Shown: one piece after another, positions 1 through 8,219 of the stretch
How positions within the stretch are numbered: position 1 is the first letter of the stretch
Layout of the letters: every line of letters begins with the position of its first letter
Assembly: GCA_937891785.1 (NCBI GenBank)
Contig: CALAGN010000149.1
Span: forward strand, 1 to 64,000
From: an uncultured Octadecabacter sp.
Lineage (GTDB): Bacteria; Pseudomonadota; Alphaproteobacteria; Rhodobacterales; Rhodobacteraceae
Length of the DNA: 64,000 nt
Reading direction: 5' to 3'
The notes under the pieces: model-generated
What the model saw: only the letters and a program-made list of their open reading frames with translations
The model's database searches: none
Told to the model about the DNA's origin: nothing
Program-made: the position numbers and the translations under genes

Positions 1-118
1 GTCTGTCTCATCTTCCACTCCTCAGTGGTTACGATGAGCCAAGAACACTCTCTTATCAAATGCCGCTATTTGGACCCATAAGTGCTGACGTCAGACAGTG
101 GACATCTTGAGGTGGGCG
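1..118. other. Unresolved left edge, probable IS66-type 5' flank
   Basis: No coding frame can be supported here. The stretch lies directly upstream of a short frame that looks like the start of an IS66-family tnpA, so it may be the left end of that element, but I cannot identify a terminal repeat with confidence. A perfect 10-bp palindrome (CTGACGTCAG) sits at 85-94, 24 bases before the tnpA start codon. Confidence 0.3.
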
Positions 119-197
119 ATGGCGGGGAAGAAGGGGCAGAAAAAGCGAGTTTTGTTAGACGATGAGAAGGTGTCGATCTGCACGCAGGCGCGGGTGG
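119..197 (+). mobile_element. Truncated IS66-family tnpA (first ~26 codons)
   Basis: An ATG at 119 opens a frame reading MAGKKGQKKR, then about 16 residues with the pattern DDEK-SIC-Q-RV. This resembles the N-terminus of the small IS66 accessory protein TnpA, a helix-turn-helix protein of the Trp-repressor-like/IS3-OrfA type. The similarity stops after about 26 codons, where sequence coding for a VCBS-repeat protein begins. The rest of tnpA, tnpB, tnpC and the right end are absent. It is therefore a dead remnant left by a deletion or recombination inside an element. The family assignment rests on recognition of a short motif. Confidence 0.5.
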
Positions 198-885
198 TCT
201 ATCGATCGACAGCTCAGGATTTTGGACCTACGATCTGGATGATAGCTCTGGCGCTGTGCAGGCCTTGAACTCAGGCGATACGGTCAGCGACTCGTTCTCG
301 GTTGAAGTCAGCGACGGCAACGGCGGCGTTGATACCCAATCCATTACTGTGGATATTGCCGGTGAAAACGATGCGCCAGTTTTCCCAGAAGCGCCTGATC
401 CAAGTGGCGTCACAATCCTGTCCAATGTATCGGTTCTGGGATCATACAGCGCAACCTCAGGTTGCCAGACAAAAACCTTCACAGTTGACGCAGATGGCCG
501 CTACCAAATTTCGTTTGGTGCGGCCATCTGGTACGACAGCGATTATGACGGTAACCTCTGGATCGATAACATTGGAGCAGGCGGAGACCATTTCGACTTT
601 GAAACTGGCCTCGGCGTTTTCGCATCGACTGGCAACGTTGCGACAACGTCGGCGACAAGCACCGAAGGAAGCTATTCAGCTGTTTTGCACACTGGTGAAT
701 CCAGTCAGGCTGTCATTGAATCCTTCTTGGGCTATGATATTCCAAACGAAACCAGCTACGGGTCAGCAATGACGATGGAAGTGAATTTGCATGCAGGCGA
801 TACAGTAGGCTTCGATTGGCGCTTCGATGTATCGGACTATATGCCGTTCAACGATTATGCGTTCTACTTGGTCGAACTTGCCTAA
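193..885 (+). pseudogene. VCBS-repeat surface protein, C-terminal fragment
   Basis: In the frame ending at 885, residues coded from about 193 read as one VCBS (bacterial cadherin-like) repeat: GLSID-(S)-GFWTYDLD, then ALNSGDTV-D-F-V-VSDGNGG, and closing with the typical ENDAPVF. A beta-rich region follows, with FTVDADGRYQISFG and AGDTVGFDWRFDVSDY. Such repeats occur in large secreted adhesins and calcium-binding proteins. There is no start codon or signal peptide in frame: the upstream frame belongs to IS66 debris, and the first usable codon is a GTG at 256 inside the repeat. The C-terminus stops abruptly after AFYLVELA, which also looks curtailed. I read it as a gene remnant without function. 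Confidence 0.65.
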
Positions 886-909
886 AAAATTCGACATTCA
901 AACAATTAA

Positions 910-931
910 GGGCGCGCCATTCGGTGCGCCC
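910..931. terminator. GC-rich hairpin after VCBS fragment, no T tract
   Basis: GGGCGCGCC, a 4-base loop ATTC, and GGTGCGCCC form a 9-bp stem with one G-T pair, 24 bases after the stop codon at 885. There is no following run of T, so it is at best a weak or Rho-assisted terminator of the VCBS reading frame. Confidence 0.35.
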
Positions 932-1147
932 TCCCGCAACCAAATTCCCCGAACAATCTCAATGCGCTATCAGCTACCCACGGGTGGCTTTTGCATGTCC
1001 AGATGTTGGGTCAACAATAGGTCAACAAAACAACCCAAACTGCGACGCAGAGTTGGCAAGGAAGCGTGCCTTTGCTTCTAACTGTCCTCGACTACTCTCC
1101 TCAGGCCGACATCACGCTTCGCCAACAATAATTCGATTTTCCCATCA

Positions 1148-1186
1148 CTTGTGGGACAAAGTTCAGAGCAGATCATGTCCCACAAG
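1148..1186. repeat. 11-bp perfect inverted repeat, 17-bp spacer
   Basis: CTTGTGGGACA at 1148-1158 is mirrored exactly by TGTCCCACAAG at 1176-1186. It lies in the noncoding scar just before the hypE remnant. It could be a relic of a mobile-element end, a recombination site or an old operator; the sequence alone does not decide. Confidence 0.6.
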
Positions 1187-1198
1187 CGATCACGGTCT

Positions 1199-1456
1199 GT
1201 TCGGAAAAGCGCCTGTTCCTGTTTGTCACCCAATACTGTGTGTTCGGCAAACGAGGGGACCCTCGTTGTCTTCGTCCCACCAGATCAGGCAGACGCTGCG
1301 CTGGCAGCCATGCGGGCAACGCCTGGCGGGCAAGATGCTGTCGCGAGTGGCGTCGCGGCGTAAAACCATCCGGGTCGCGTGGCGATGCGCACGCTCTTTG
1401 GCGGACAGCGTTTGGTAGATATGCTTGTCGGCGAGCCGCTTCCTCGGATTTGTTGA
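1199..1456 (+). pseudogene. hypE: hypE 3' remnant (hydrogenase maturation factor)
   Basis: One frame from about 1199 to the TGA at 1454 codes for the C-terminal ~85 residues of HypE, the carbamoyl dehydratase that makes the cyano ligands of [NiFe] hydrogenase. Recognisable blocks are ANEGTLVVFVPP, ADAALAAMRATPGGQDA, NHPGRVAMRTLFGG and the family's usual ending MLVGEPLPRIC. A TAA at 1361-1363 interrupts the frame between the second and third blocks, and nothing of the N-terminal ~250 residues is left. No other hyp or hydrogenase gene is nearby. The family call is by motif memory; the stop codon is seen directly. Confidence 0.7.
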
Positions 1457-1540
1457 TGATCAGTTGCGGCATCGGCGCAGATGCGGTGGACATCCCGAAC
1501 GGGTTGGGTAGTTTGCGCGGATGACCAGCAGGAGCGCCAC

Positions 1541-2464
1541 GTGGGTATCGTATCAGTCCAAAACTTGACGAAGTCCTATGACGGGGGCTTTACCGCGCTT
1601 AAGGGCGTCTCGCTTGAGATTGAGGAGGGCGAGATCATCGCCCTGCTTGGTCCCAATGGTGCGGGGAAAACGACGCTGATCTCGACAATTTGCGGAATCA
1701 CACGGCCCACAAGCGGCACTGTCACCGTGGGTGGGTATGATATTATCACGGCTTACCGCGGCGCACGAAACCTTGTCGGGCTTGTGCCGCAGGAAATATC
1801 GCTCGAACCGTTTGAAAAGGTTATCAACACCGTGCGGTTTTCGCGCGGGCTGTTTGGCAAAGGCAAGGACGACGCCTACCTTGAAAAACTTTTGCGCCAA
1901 TTGTCTTTGTGGGACAAGAAAGACAGCAAGGTTATGACGCTGTCTGGCGGCATGAAACGACGTGTTCTTATCGCCAAGGCGCTTTCTCACGAGCCACGCG
2001 TGCTATTCCTTGATGAGCCGACTGCGGGCGTGGACGTAGAGCTGCGCAAGGACATGTGGCAGATCGTGTCCGAGTTAAAGCAAGCTGGCGTTACCATTAT
2101 TCTGACAACCCACTACATCGAAGAGGCCGAGGCAATTGCGGACCGGATCGGTGTTATCAACAAGGGTGAAATCCTACTCATCGAGGACAAAGACGCCCTG
2201 ATGGCACGCATGGGCCAAAAGCACTTGCGCATTGATCTGACAGAGCCATTGACCGAGGTTCCCAAATCGCTTGCCAAGCAGGGGCTGACTTTGGCAACGG
2301 GTGGGCACGGGCTGATCTATACCTTCGACGCCAATGCCGAACGGACTGGCATTGCGCGCATCCTTGCCGAGGTTCACAAGGCCGGACTGCAGCTTGCTGA
2401 TTTGCAGACCCAGCAAAGCAGTCTCGAAGATATCTTCGTTGATCTTGTGAAGGAAACGGCATGA
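1541..2464 (+). CDS. ABC-2 type exporter, ATP-binding subunit (YadG-like)
   Basis: Hydrolyses ATP to drive the permease encoded next, at the inner membrane. Walker A GPNGAGKT is at residues 37-44, the Q-loop VPQE near 82-85, the signature LSGGM at 134-138, Walker B VLFLDEP at 154-160 and the switch His at 191. About 90 C-terminal residues follow, as in the DrrA/YadG/NodI group. I start at GTG 1541 because AGGAG lies six bases upstream at 1530-1534; the same frame is open back to 1481 without a better site. The stop overlaps the permease start (ATGA). The substrate is unknown. The gene begins 84 bases after the hypE remnant. Confidence 0.9.
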   Translation: MGIVSVQNLTKSYDGGFTALKGVSLEIEEGEIIALLGPNGAGKTTLISTICGITRPTSGTVTVGGYDIITAYRGARNLVGLVPQEISLEPFEKVINTVRFSRGLFGKGKDDAYLEKLLRQLSLWDKKDSKVMTLSGGMKRRVLIAKALSHEPRVLFLDEPTAGVDVELRKDMWQIVSELKQAGVTIILTTHYIEEAEAIADRIGVINKGEILLIEDKDALMARMGQKHLRIDLTEPLTEVPKSLAKQGLTLATGGHGLIYTFDANAERTGIARILAEVHKAGLQLADLQTQQSSLEDIFVDLVKETA

Positions 2465-3222
2465 ATTTCCAGGCCATTAAAGCGATCTACTTTAATGAAA
2501 TGGCGCGATTTTTCCGCACCTTGATGCAAAGCTTCATTTCGCCGGTCATTTCGACATCGCTTTACTTCGTCGTGTTTGGAGCCGCCATTGGCAGCCGCAT
2601 TGATGAGGTCGAGGGCATCAGTTATGGCTCGTTTATTGTCCCGGGCCTGATCATGCTTAGCGTGATGACACAGGCCACGACTAACGCATCCTTTGGTATC
2701 TATTTCCCGAAATTCATCGGCACAATTTACGAGATGTTGTCAGCACCTGTCAGCTTTCTTGAGATTACAATTGGGTATGTCGGCGCTGCGGCGACCAAGG
2801 CGCTATTCATCGGCTTTGTCATTTTGGGGACGGCCTTTGCATTTGTTGACCTCAGCATTGCGCACCCGTTTGCGATGTTGGCGTTCTTGGTGCTCACCTG
2901 CCTGTCGTTCAGCTTGCTCGGGTTCATCATCGGCATTTGGGCGCAGAATTTCGAACAGCTTCAACTCATCCCGCTGCTGATCATCACCCCACTCGTTTTC
3001 CTTGGCGGATCGTTTTACTCGATTTCGATGCTTCCGCCGGTCTGGCAGATTATCACTATGTTCAATCCGGTGGTTTACTTGATCTCGGGCTTTCGCTGGG
3101 CCTTCTTTGGAACATCGGATGTGTCTATCGTGCTTAGCCTTGGTGCAATCACGCTGTTTACGGGTCTCTGTCTGGCGGTGATCTGGTGGATTTTCCGCAC
3201 TGGCTGGCGCATTCGCCAATGA
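2461..3222 (+). CDS. ABC-2 type exporter, permease subunit (YadH-like)
   Basis: A 253-residue integral membrane protein with about six hydrophobic spans, the usual size for ABC-2 permeases. It has the family-typical stretch [20 protein letters not shown] followed by [13 protein letters not shown] near the C-terminus. It forms the transport channel with the ATPase that ends four bases into it. YadGH-type pairs export small molecules, polysaccharide precursors or drugs; nothing in the sequence narrows this down. An 84-base gap separates it from the next gene on the same strand. Confidence 0.9.
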   Translation: MNFQAIKAIYFNEMARFFRTLMQSFISPVISTSLYFVVFGAAIGSRIDEVEGISYGSFIVPGLIMLSVMTQATTNASFGIYFPKFIGTIYEMLSAPVSFLEITIGYVGAAATKALFIGFVILGTAFAFVDLSIAHPFAMLAFLVLTCLSFSLLGFIIGIWAQNFEQLQLIPLLIITPLVFLGGSFYSISMLPPVWQIITMFNPVVYLISGFRWAFFGTSDVSIVLSLGAITLFTGLCLAVIWWIFRTGWRIRQ

Positions 3223-3306
3223 CAGTATGTCTCGCGCGAAATATATGCGGGGTGCGCACAGTGGCAAGCCTTGTCGGGGGGGCTCTGACTGCCTAGATGA
3301 AGCAAC

Positions 3307-4101
3307 ATGAAACGTTGGATCCCTTTTATCAAATCTACGCCCTTTGTGGCTGTCATTCGCCTTCAAGGCCAAATCGCGAGTGGCGCGCGCGCCCTGAATG
3401 ATGCGACCCTTGCGCCCGCAATCGAAAAGGCCTTCTCCAAAGGCATGCCGGCAGCCATCGCGCTTGAGATCAACTCGCCCGGTGGGTCGGCCGTGCAATC
3501 GTCGCTGATAGCCGCTCGCATCCGGCGCTTGGCCGAAGAAAAAGGCATTCCGGTTTTCGCGTTCGTCGAAGATGTTGCCGCCTCAGGTGGGTATTGGCTA
3601 GCAACTGCAGCCGACGAGATTTTCGTTGATCGCGGGTCAATCGTTGGGTCAATCGGTGTGATTTCAGCCGGATTCGGGCTAACAGGCGCGATTGAAAAGG
3701 TTGGCGTTGAACGCCGCGTGCACACCGCCGGAAAATCCAAAAGCATGATGGATCCGTTCAAACCGGAAAAGCCCGCAGACATAAAGCGTCTTAAGGGGCT
3801 GCTTGATGATTTACATGTGTATTTCATTGATCACGTCAAATCGCGGCGCGGTGCACGGCTGATTGATAATCCCGATCATTTCACTGGTGAAATCTGGGTC
3901 GGTGACAAAGCTGTTGAACAAGGCCTGGCCGATCAGGTCGGTCACTTGGTGCCAGTCCTTAAGGAACGGTTTGGCGATAAGGTGAAACTACGACACTATG
4001 GCGTGAAGCGGTCGATGTTTTCGCGGTTCGGCGCACAATTGATCGACGACACCGTTGCCAGTATCGAAGAACGCGCGGCATTTGCGCAATTCGGCCTCTG
4101 A
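3307..4101 (+). CDS. S49 family serine peptidase (SppA/SohB-like)
   Basis: Signal-peptide peptidase-like serine protease of the inner membrane or periplasm, single-domain form (264 residues). EINSPGGSA (54-62) is the oxyanion strand. The nucleophile is Ser93 in AASGGYW, and the general-base lysine is expected at Lys145 in GKSKS...PF, giving the Ser-Lys dyad. GSIGVISA is also typical. There is a weak hydrophobic N-terminus rather than a clear cleavable signal. The next gene begins right after its stop, and four genes in a row are tightly packed. Substrates are probably signal-peptide remnants or damaged membrane proteins, by family knowledge. Confidence 0.9.
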   Translation: MKRWIPFIKSTPFVAVIRLQGQIASGARALNDATLAPAIEKAFSKGMPAAIALEINSPGGSAVQSSLIAARIRRLAEEKGIPVFAFVEDVAASGGYWLATAADEIFVDRGSIVGSIGVISAGFGLTGAIEKVGVERRVHTAGKSKSMMDPFKPEKPADIKRLKGLLDDLHVYFIDHVKSRRGARLIDNPDHFTGEIWVGDKAVEQGLADQVGHLVPVLKERFGDKVKLRHYGVKRSMFSRFGAQLIDDTVASIEERAAFAQFGL

Positions 4102-4102
4102 C

Positions 4103-4270
4103 GTGATTTTCAAGATCATAAGTTTGTTCTTGGTCGGGATGGCCGTGCTTGCCATGTTCGGCAAGATACGCTTTCCCGGACAGGAACGATTGGCTGCGGC
4201 CAAGTGCAAGAACTGCGGGCGCTACAGGATTGGCAAGGGGCCGTGCCCCTGCAGGAAGGGCCGCAAATGA
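4103..4270 (+). CDS. Small membrane-anchored zinc-ribbon-like protein
   Basis: A 55-residue protein starting at GTG 4103, one base after the preceding stop. Residues ~3-20 form one hydrophobic span (FKIISLFLVGMAVLAMFG). A basic linker follows, then a four-cysteine knuckle: CKNCG, 9 residues, CPC, ending KGRK. I believe similar short proteins accompany this antiporter in other Rhodobacteraceae, but no function is known to me. It overlaps the antiporter gene by four bases (ATGA), so the two are translationally coupled. A membrane-tethered zinc ribbon could act as an assembly or regulatory partner; that is inference. Confidence 0.75.
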   Translation: MIFKIISLFLVGMAVLAMFGKIRFPGQERLAAAKCKNCGRYRIGKGPCPCRKGRK

Positions 4271-5220
4271 TCATAGACTGGGTTTATACGGGCCTCGGCC
4301 TTGTGATCCTGCTGCTTGCGGGTGACAGCCTTGTTAAGGGGGCCGTAAATATGTCCCTGCGCCTTGGTGTGCCTGCCTTGATCGTGTCGTTGACGATTGT
4401 CGCGTTCGGCACCTCCGCGCCAGAATTGCTCATTTCGATCCAGGCGATCCTTGAAGATGTACCGGGATTGGCTCTTGGGAACGTCGTTGGGTCAAATACC
4501 GCGAATGTGCTGCTGGTGTTGGGTATCCCTGCTTTGCTTGCAGTCATGCACACTAGCGAATGCGACACGCGCGCCAGTTACGTTCAGATGATCGCGGCCA
4601 CGTTCCTTTTTATCGGGTTGGCGTACCGGGGGGCCTTTGACTGGGTCGCGGCGATTGTGCTGCTCACAGCCCTTGCTGCCATGCTGATCCATGCGGCCCG
4701 CGCAGCACAAAAACACCGTAAGGCCGACAAGATCGCAGATGATGATATAGAAGACCTTGAAGGCGCGGACCCTGATCTCCCATGGTCAAAGATATCGCTT
4801 TTTCTTGTGCTTGGCCTGATTGGTTTGCCACTTGGCGCAAGCTTGTTGGTGGATGGTGCCAGCAATATCGCAACCAGCTTTGGCATTTCCGACACCGTGA
4901 TCGGCCTGACCCTTGTGGCGATTGGCACGTCCTTGCCCGAATTGGCGACAACTGTGATGGCCGCAGTGCGGCGTCAGGCAGATGTGGCGATCGGTAATGT
5001 TATTGGCTCGAATATGTTTAATCTTTTGGGCGTTATCGGCATTGCCTCGCTGGTTGGGCCAATCCCCGTCGATCCGCAGTTCTTGCAGTTTGATCTTTGG
5101 GTAATGCTGGGCGCATCCCTGATCCTGATCCCATTTGTATTCCTTCGCGCCGACATCACCCGCATTTGGGGTATCGCGCTAAGCGTTCTTTACGTCACAT
5201 ATCTGTTTGTGGTGCTGTGA
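4267..5220 (+). CDS. Calcium/sodium antiporter (CaCA superfamily, YrbG-like)
   Basis: Inner-membrane cation exchanger of about 10 spans, 317 residues. The two inverted alpha-repeats are plain: AFGTSAPELLIS with GNVVGSNTANVLLVLG in the first half, and AIGTSLPELATT with GNVIGSNMFNLLGVIG in the second. The acidic residue in each PEL motif binds the cation. A charged cytoplasmic loop (KADKIADDDIEDLEGADPD) lies between the halves. I start at ATG 4267, which overlaps the previous stop. The stop at 5220 overlaps the next start (TGATG). It probably extrudes Ca2+ using Na+. Confidence 0.92.
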   Translation: MIIDWVYTGLGLVILLLAGDSLVKGAVNMSLRLGVPALIVSLTIVAFGTSAPELLISIQAILEDVPGLALGNVVGSNTANVLLVLGIPALLAVMHTSECDTRASYVQMIAATFLFIGLAYRGAFDWVAAIVLLTALAAMLIHAARAAQKHRKADKIADDDIEDLEGADPDLPWSKISLFLVLGLIGLPLGASLLVDGASNIATSFGISDTVIGLTLVAIGTSLPELATTVMAAVRRQADVAIGNVIGSNMFNLLGVIGIASLVGPIPVDPQFLQFDLWVMLGASLILIPFVFLRADITRIWGIALSVLYVTYLFVVL

Positions 5221-5999
5221 TGCCCCGCGCCTTGGTCACGGGGGCAGCTGCGCGTCTTGGGCGGTCGATGGCTTTGTATTTGGCGGATCGTGGGTATGAC
5301 GTTGCGGTGCATTATCATAGATCGCGTGACGCAGCCGTGGCGGTCGTTGCCGAGATTGCGGCCAAGGGCCAGCGCGCCGTGGCAATTTGTGCCGACCTGC
5401 TGGATGAAGATGAAACCGCCGCGTTGGTCGATGCTGCCGCCGCAAAGCTGGGTGGGCCGCTCGCCTGTCTGATCAATAACGCGTCAATCTTTGAATATGA
5501 TACCATCCAGTCAGCCACACGCCAAGGTTGGGACCGCCATATCGGGTCGAACCTGCGCGCGCCGTTTGTGCTTACCCAGCAGTTTGCCGCACAGGTGCCC
5601 GAACCGGTAATCGACGAAAATAGCGAGCCTTTGGCGCAGGGCTTGATCATCAATATGATTGACCAGCGCATCCGCAAACTGACGCCTGAGTTCATGACCT
5701 ACACGATTGCGAAGGCTGGTTTGTGGGTAATGACACAGACCACTGCGCAGGGGTTGGCCCCGCGCGTCCGCGTCAATGCGATCGGGCCGGGGCCGACCTT
5801 GCAGGGTGCGCATCAAAGCACGGCACAGTTTGTCCGCCAACGAAGCGCGACGATTATGGGGCGCGGATCCGAGCCTGCGGACATCACAGCGGCGCTGGGC
5901 TATTTCCTCGATGCACGCGCAGTGACGGGGCAGATGCTTGTTGTGGATGGCGGTCAGCATCTAGCTTGGGAGACGCCTGATACCGTCGGTGTCGAGTAA
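5220..5999 (+). CDS. SDR oxidoreductase, pteridine reductase/FolM-like
   Basis: NADPH-dependent short-chain reductase, 259 residues. TGAAARLGR near residue 7 and the following HYHRS resemble the TGxxxRLG and HYHRS of protozoal pteridine reductase PTR1 and bacterial FolM (dihydromonapterin reductase). The usual catalytic Ser is replaced by Asp in IINMIDQ, as in PTR1, while YTIAK supplies the Tyr-Lys pair. NNAS and DGGQHL are normal SDR landmarks. It probably reduces dihydropterins or dihydrofolate. The exact substrate is inferred. The start ATG at 5220 shares a base with the antiporter's stop codon. Confidence 0.8.
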   Translation: MPRALVTGAAARLGRSMALYLADRGYDVAVHYHRSRDAAVAVVAEIAAKGQRAVAICADLLDEDETAALVDAAAAKLGGPLACLINNASIFEYDTIQSATRQGWDRHIGSNLRAPFVLTQQFAAQVPEPVIDENSEPLAQGLIINMIDQRIRKLTPEFMTYTIAKAGLWVMTQTTAQGLAPRVRVNAIGPGPTLQGAHQSTAQFVRQRSATIMGRGSEPADITAALGYFLDARAVTGQMLVVDGGQHLAWETPDTVGVE

Positions 6000-6281
6000 C
6001 CAGCCGACAAGTTGTGCACGTTGGCTTTTCAGAATCGCAAAACGGTTACAAATTCTTAATGTTTTCAGACGGTTGCCTTGAAAAAATAAATATCCTCCAA
6101 AATCAATTACTTAGGGAGCTGCCTAAAAAATAGGCAACGTCAGAAAACCCCCTGTAAACAAGGGAGAAATTGGACCCACGCAGAACTGTCCCCGTAGTTA
6201 TCCACAAGAAAAGTGGATAGCTTTCCTCTTGTCCTTTCTGCGATATGGTTGCAGCCCACCACAGAATCAGAGCCACGCCGC
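6000..6281. promoter_or_regulatory. AT-rich uvrC upstream region with DnaA-box motif
   Basis: 282 noncoding bases, clearly richer in A/T than the neighbours, especially 6040-6115. It holds a perfect inverted repeat TGCCTA-AAAAA-TAGGCA (6120-6136). It also holds a perfect DnaA-box consensus TTATCCACA (6198-6206), whose TATCCAC core is mirrored by GTGGATA at 6213-6219. Promoter-like TTGTCC is near 6232 before uvrC. This may be a DnaA-responsive control region. Confidence 0.5.
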
Positions 6282-8159
6282 ATGAGTGATGAAACTACCA
6301 GCGATACGCCCGAGCCACTGACGGGCCATGCCCTCATTCAGGCCTATCTGCGCACGCTGGATTCGTCGCCTGGGGTGTATCGGATGCTCGATCACGAAAG
6401 CCGTGTTTTGTATGTGGGCAAGGCTCGCAATTTGCGCGCGCGCGTCAGCAACTATGCGCGGCCCGCCGGTCACAGCGGGCGGATCGAACGCATGATCCGC
6501 GAGACACGGTCGATGATGTTCCTGACCACCGCGACCGAGACCGAGGCGCTGTTGCTGGAACAGAACCTGATCAAGCAGCTCAAGCCGAAATACAACGTGC
6601 TGCTGCGTGACGACAAAAGCTTTCCCAACATCCTTGTGACCGCCGATCATGCCTATCCGCAGATCAAGAAACATCGCGGTGCGAAAAAAGAGAAAGGTGA
6701 TTATTATGGCCCCTTTGCCAGCGCGGGTGCGGTGAACCGGACGCTGAATCAGCTTCAGCGCGCGTTTTTGTTGCGCACTTGCACCGATAGCGATTTCGAA
6801 AACCGCACGCGACCTTGTTTGCTGCATCAAATCAAGCGTTGCGCGGCTCCCTGCACGGGCAAGATATCAGAGGCCGACTATGCGCAACTGGTGAAGGATG
6901 CGCAGCGCTTCCTTTCGGGAAAATCAACCGAGATGCAGGCACAATTGGCGACTGATATGGCCAAGGCATCGCAAGAGATGGAGTTTGAACGCGCCGCTGC
7001 CCTGCGTGACCGCATCCGCGCCCTGACCCAAGTGCAGACCGCACAAGGTATCAACCCGCAAGGTGTGGCCGAGGCTGACGTGATTGCCCTGCACACCGAT
7101 GGCGGGCAGGCCTGTGTGCAGGTGTTCTTTATCCGCGCCAATCAAAACTGGGGTAACCGCGATTATTATCCGCGTATCTCCGGTGACGAGGACATGGCCG
7201 AAGTCATGCAGGCTTTTGTTGGGCAGTTCTATTCTGACCGCGATCCGCCGCGAATGCTGCTGCTGTCGCATGGGCTGGACGACACCGATCTTGTGACCGC
7301 GGCCTTGTCCGAAAAGGCAAAGCGCAAGGTCGAGATTATCGTGCCACAGCGTGGTGAAAAGGCCGACATCCTACAAGGTGCCGCGCGCAATGCCCGCGAA
7401 AGTCTTGCGCGGAAAATGTCAGAAACGGCGACCCAGAGCAAACTGCTTCGCGGGCTGGCCAAAGCCTTTGATCTGGGTGACCCTCCGCGCCGGATTGAGG
7501 TTTATGACAATAGCCACATTCAAGGTGCGCATGCCGTTGGTGCAATGATCGTGGCGGGCCCTGAAGGATTCGAGAAAGGCCAATATCGTAAGTTCAATAT
7601 CAAGGGCGAAGACCTGACGCCGGGCGATGATTTTGGTATGATGAAGGAAGTTCTGACCCGCCGTTTCAAACGCCTGTTGAAGGAAGATCCCGAACGCCAG
7701 GCAGGAAGCTGGCCGGACCTGTTGTTGATTGACGGCGGCAAAGGGCAAGTGAGTGCCGTGCGCGAGATCATGACAGAACTTGGTGTGGGCGACGTGCCGA
7801 TGGTTGGCGTCGCCAAGGGATTGGATCGCGACGCAGGCAAGGAAGAATTTCACCGGACCGGACAGCGCATCATGGCGTTACGCCACAATGATCCGGTGCT
7901 TTATTTCGTGCAACGTATGCGCGACGAGGCGCACCGCTTTGCGATCGGTACCCATCGCGCCAAGCGTAGCAAGGCTATCGGCGTGACCCCACTTGATGAT
8001 GTGCCGGGCGTTGGTGCGACACGCAAACGGGCACTTCTTGCGCATTTCGGCAGTGCCAAGGCAGTCGGGCGCGCGGCGCTTGCAGACCTCAAGGCCGTGG
8101 CCGGAATATCGGACAACATGGCGCAGGGTATCTATGATTATTTTCATGAAAAGGGGTAG
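6282..8159 (+). CDS. uvrC: Excinuclease ABC subunit C
   Basis: UvrC makes the two incisions around bulky DNA lesions after UvrA-UvrB have loaded; cytoplasmic. 625 residues, full length. The GIY-YIG nuclease domain begins with SSPGVYRML and [16 protein letters not shown] (~30-65). The UVR (UvrB-binding) region lies around 215-250. The RNase H-like second nuclease has [10 protein letters not shown] and LLIDGGKGQ. Tandem helix-hairpin-helix motifs ([20 protein letters not shown]) end the protein. I chose ATG 6282; the frame is open upstream to 6213 but that part is not conserved-looking. It is preceded by an unusual AT-rich gap. Confidence 0.96.
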   Translation: MSDETTSDTPEPLTGHALIQAYLRTLDSSPGVYRMLDHESRVLYVGKARNLRARVSNYARPAGHSGRIERMIRETRSMMFLTTATETEALLLEQNLIKQLKPKYNVLLRDDKSFPNILVTADHAYPQIKKHRGAKKEKGDYYGPFASAGAVNRTLNQLQRAFLLRTCTDSDFENRTRPCLLHQIKRCAAPCTGKISEADYAQLVKDAQRFLSGKSTEMQAQLATDMAKASQEMEFERAAALRDRIRALTQVQTAQGINPQGVAEADVIALHTDGGQACVQVFFIRANQNWGNRDYYPRISGDEDMAEVMQAFVGQFYSDRDPPRMLLLSHGLDDTDLVTAALSEKAKRKVEIIVPQRGEKADILQGAARNARESLARKMSETATQSKLLRGLAKAFDLGDPPRRIEVYDNSHIQGAHAVGAMIVAGPEGFEKGQYRKFNIKGEDLTPGDDFGMMKEVLTRRFKRLLKEDPERQAGSWPDLLLIDGGKGQVSAVREIMTELGVGDVPMVGVAKGLDRDAGKEEFHRTGQRIMALRHNDPVLYFVQRMRDEAHRFAIGTHRAKRSKAIGVTPLDDVPGVGATRKRALLAHFGSAKAVGRAALADLKAVAGISDNMAQGIYDYFHEKG

Positions 8160-8219
8160 TGGCCTCGAACTGGTCTACGGGGAGTGGTGCACGCCGCCAT
8201 TTGGAGCTAGGAATGACAT

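Larger units (their letters stand above)
886..1198. other. Noncoding scar sequence between two remnants
   Basis: About 310 bases without a supportable gene. Open frames here have no recognisable family and no ribosome binding site. It contains a GC-rich hairpin at 910-931, a short direct repeat (GGTCAACAA/AGGTCAACAA near 1010-1026) and an 11-bp perfect inverted repeat at 1148-1186. It may be decayed coding sequence from the region that once lay upstream of hypE. Confidence 0.5.

Noticed and set aside
816-1418. A 200-codon open frame across the 5' scar
   Set aside because: It lies in a different frame from the VCBS fragment and the hypE remnant, has no ribosome binding site and reads as compositional noise.
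6000-6281. Calling this gap the chromosomal origin
   Set aside because: Only one perfect DnaA box plus an imperfect mirror half is visible, no dnaA, parAB or hemE neighbour is present, and skew cannot be computed from this window.
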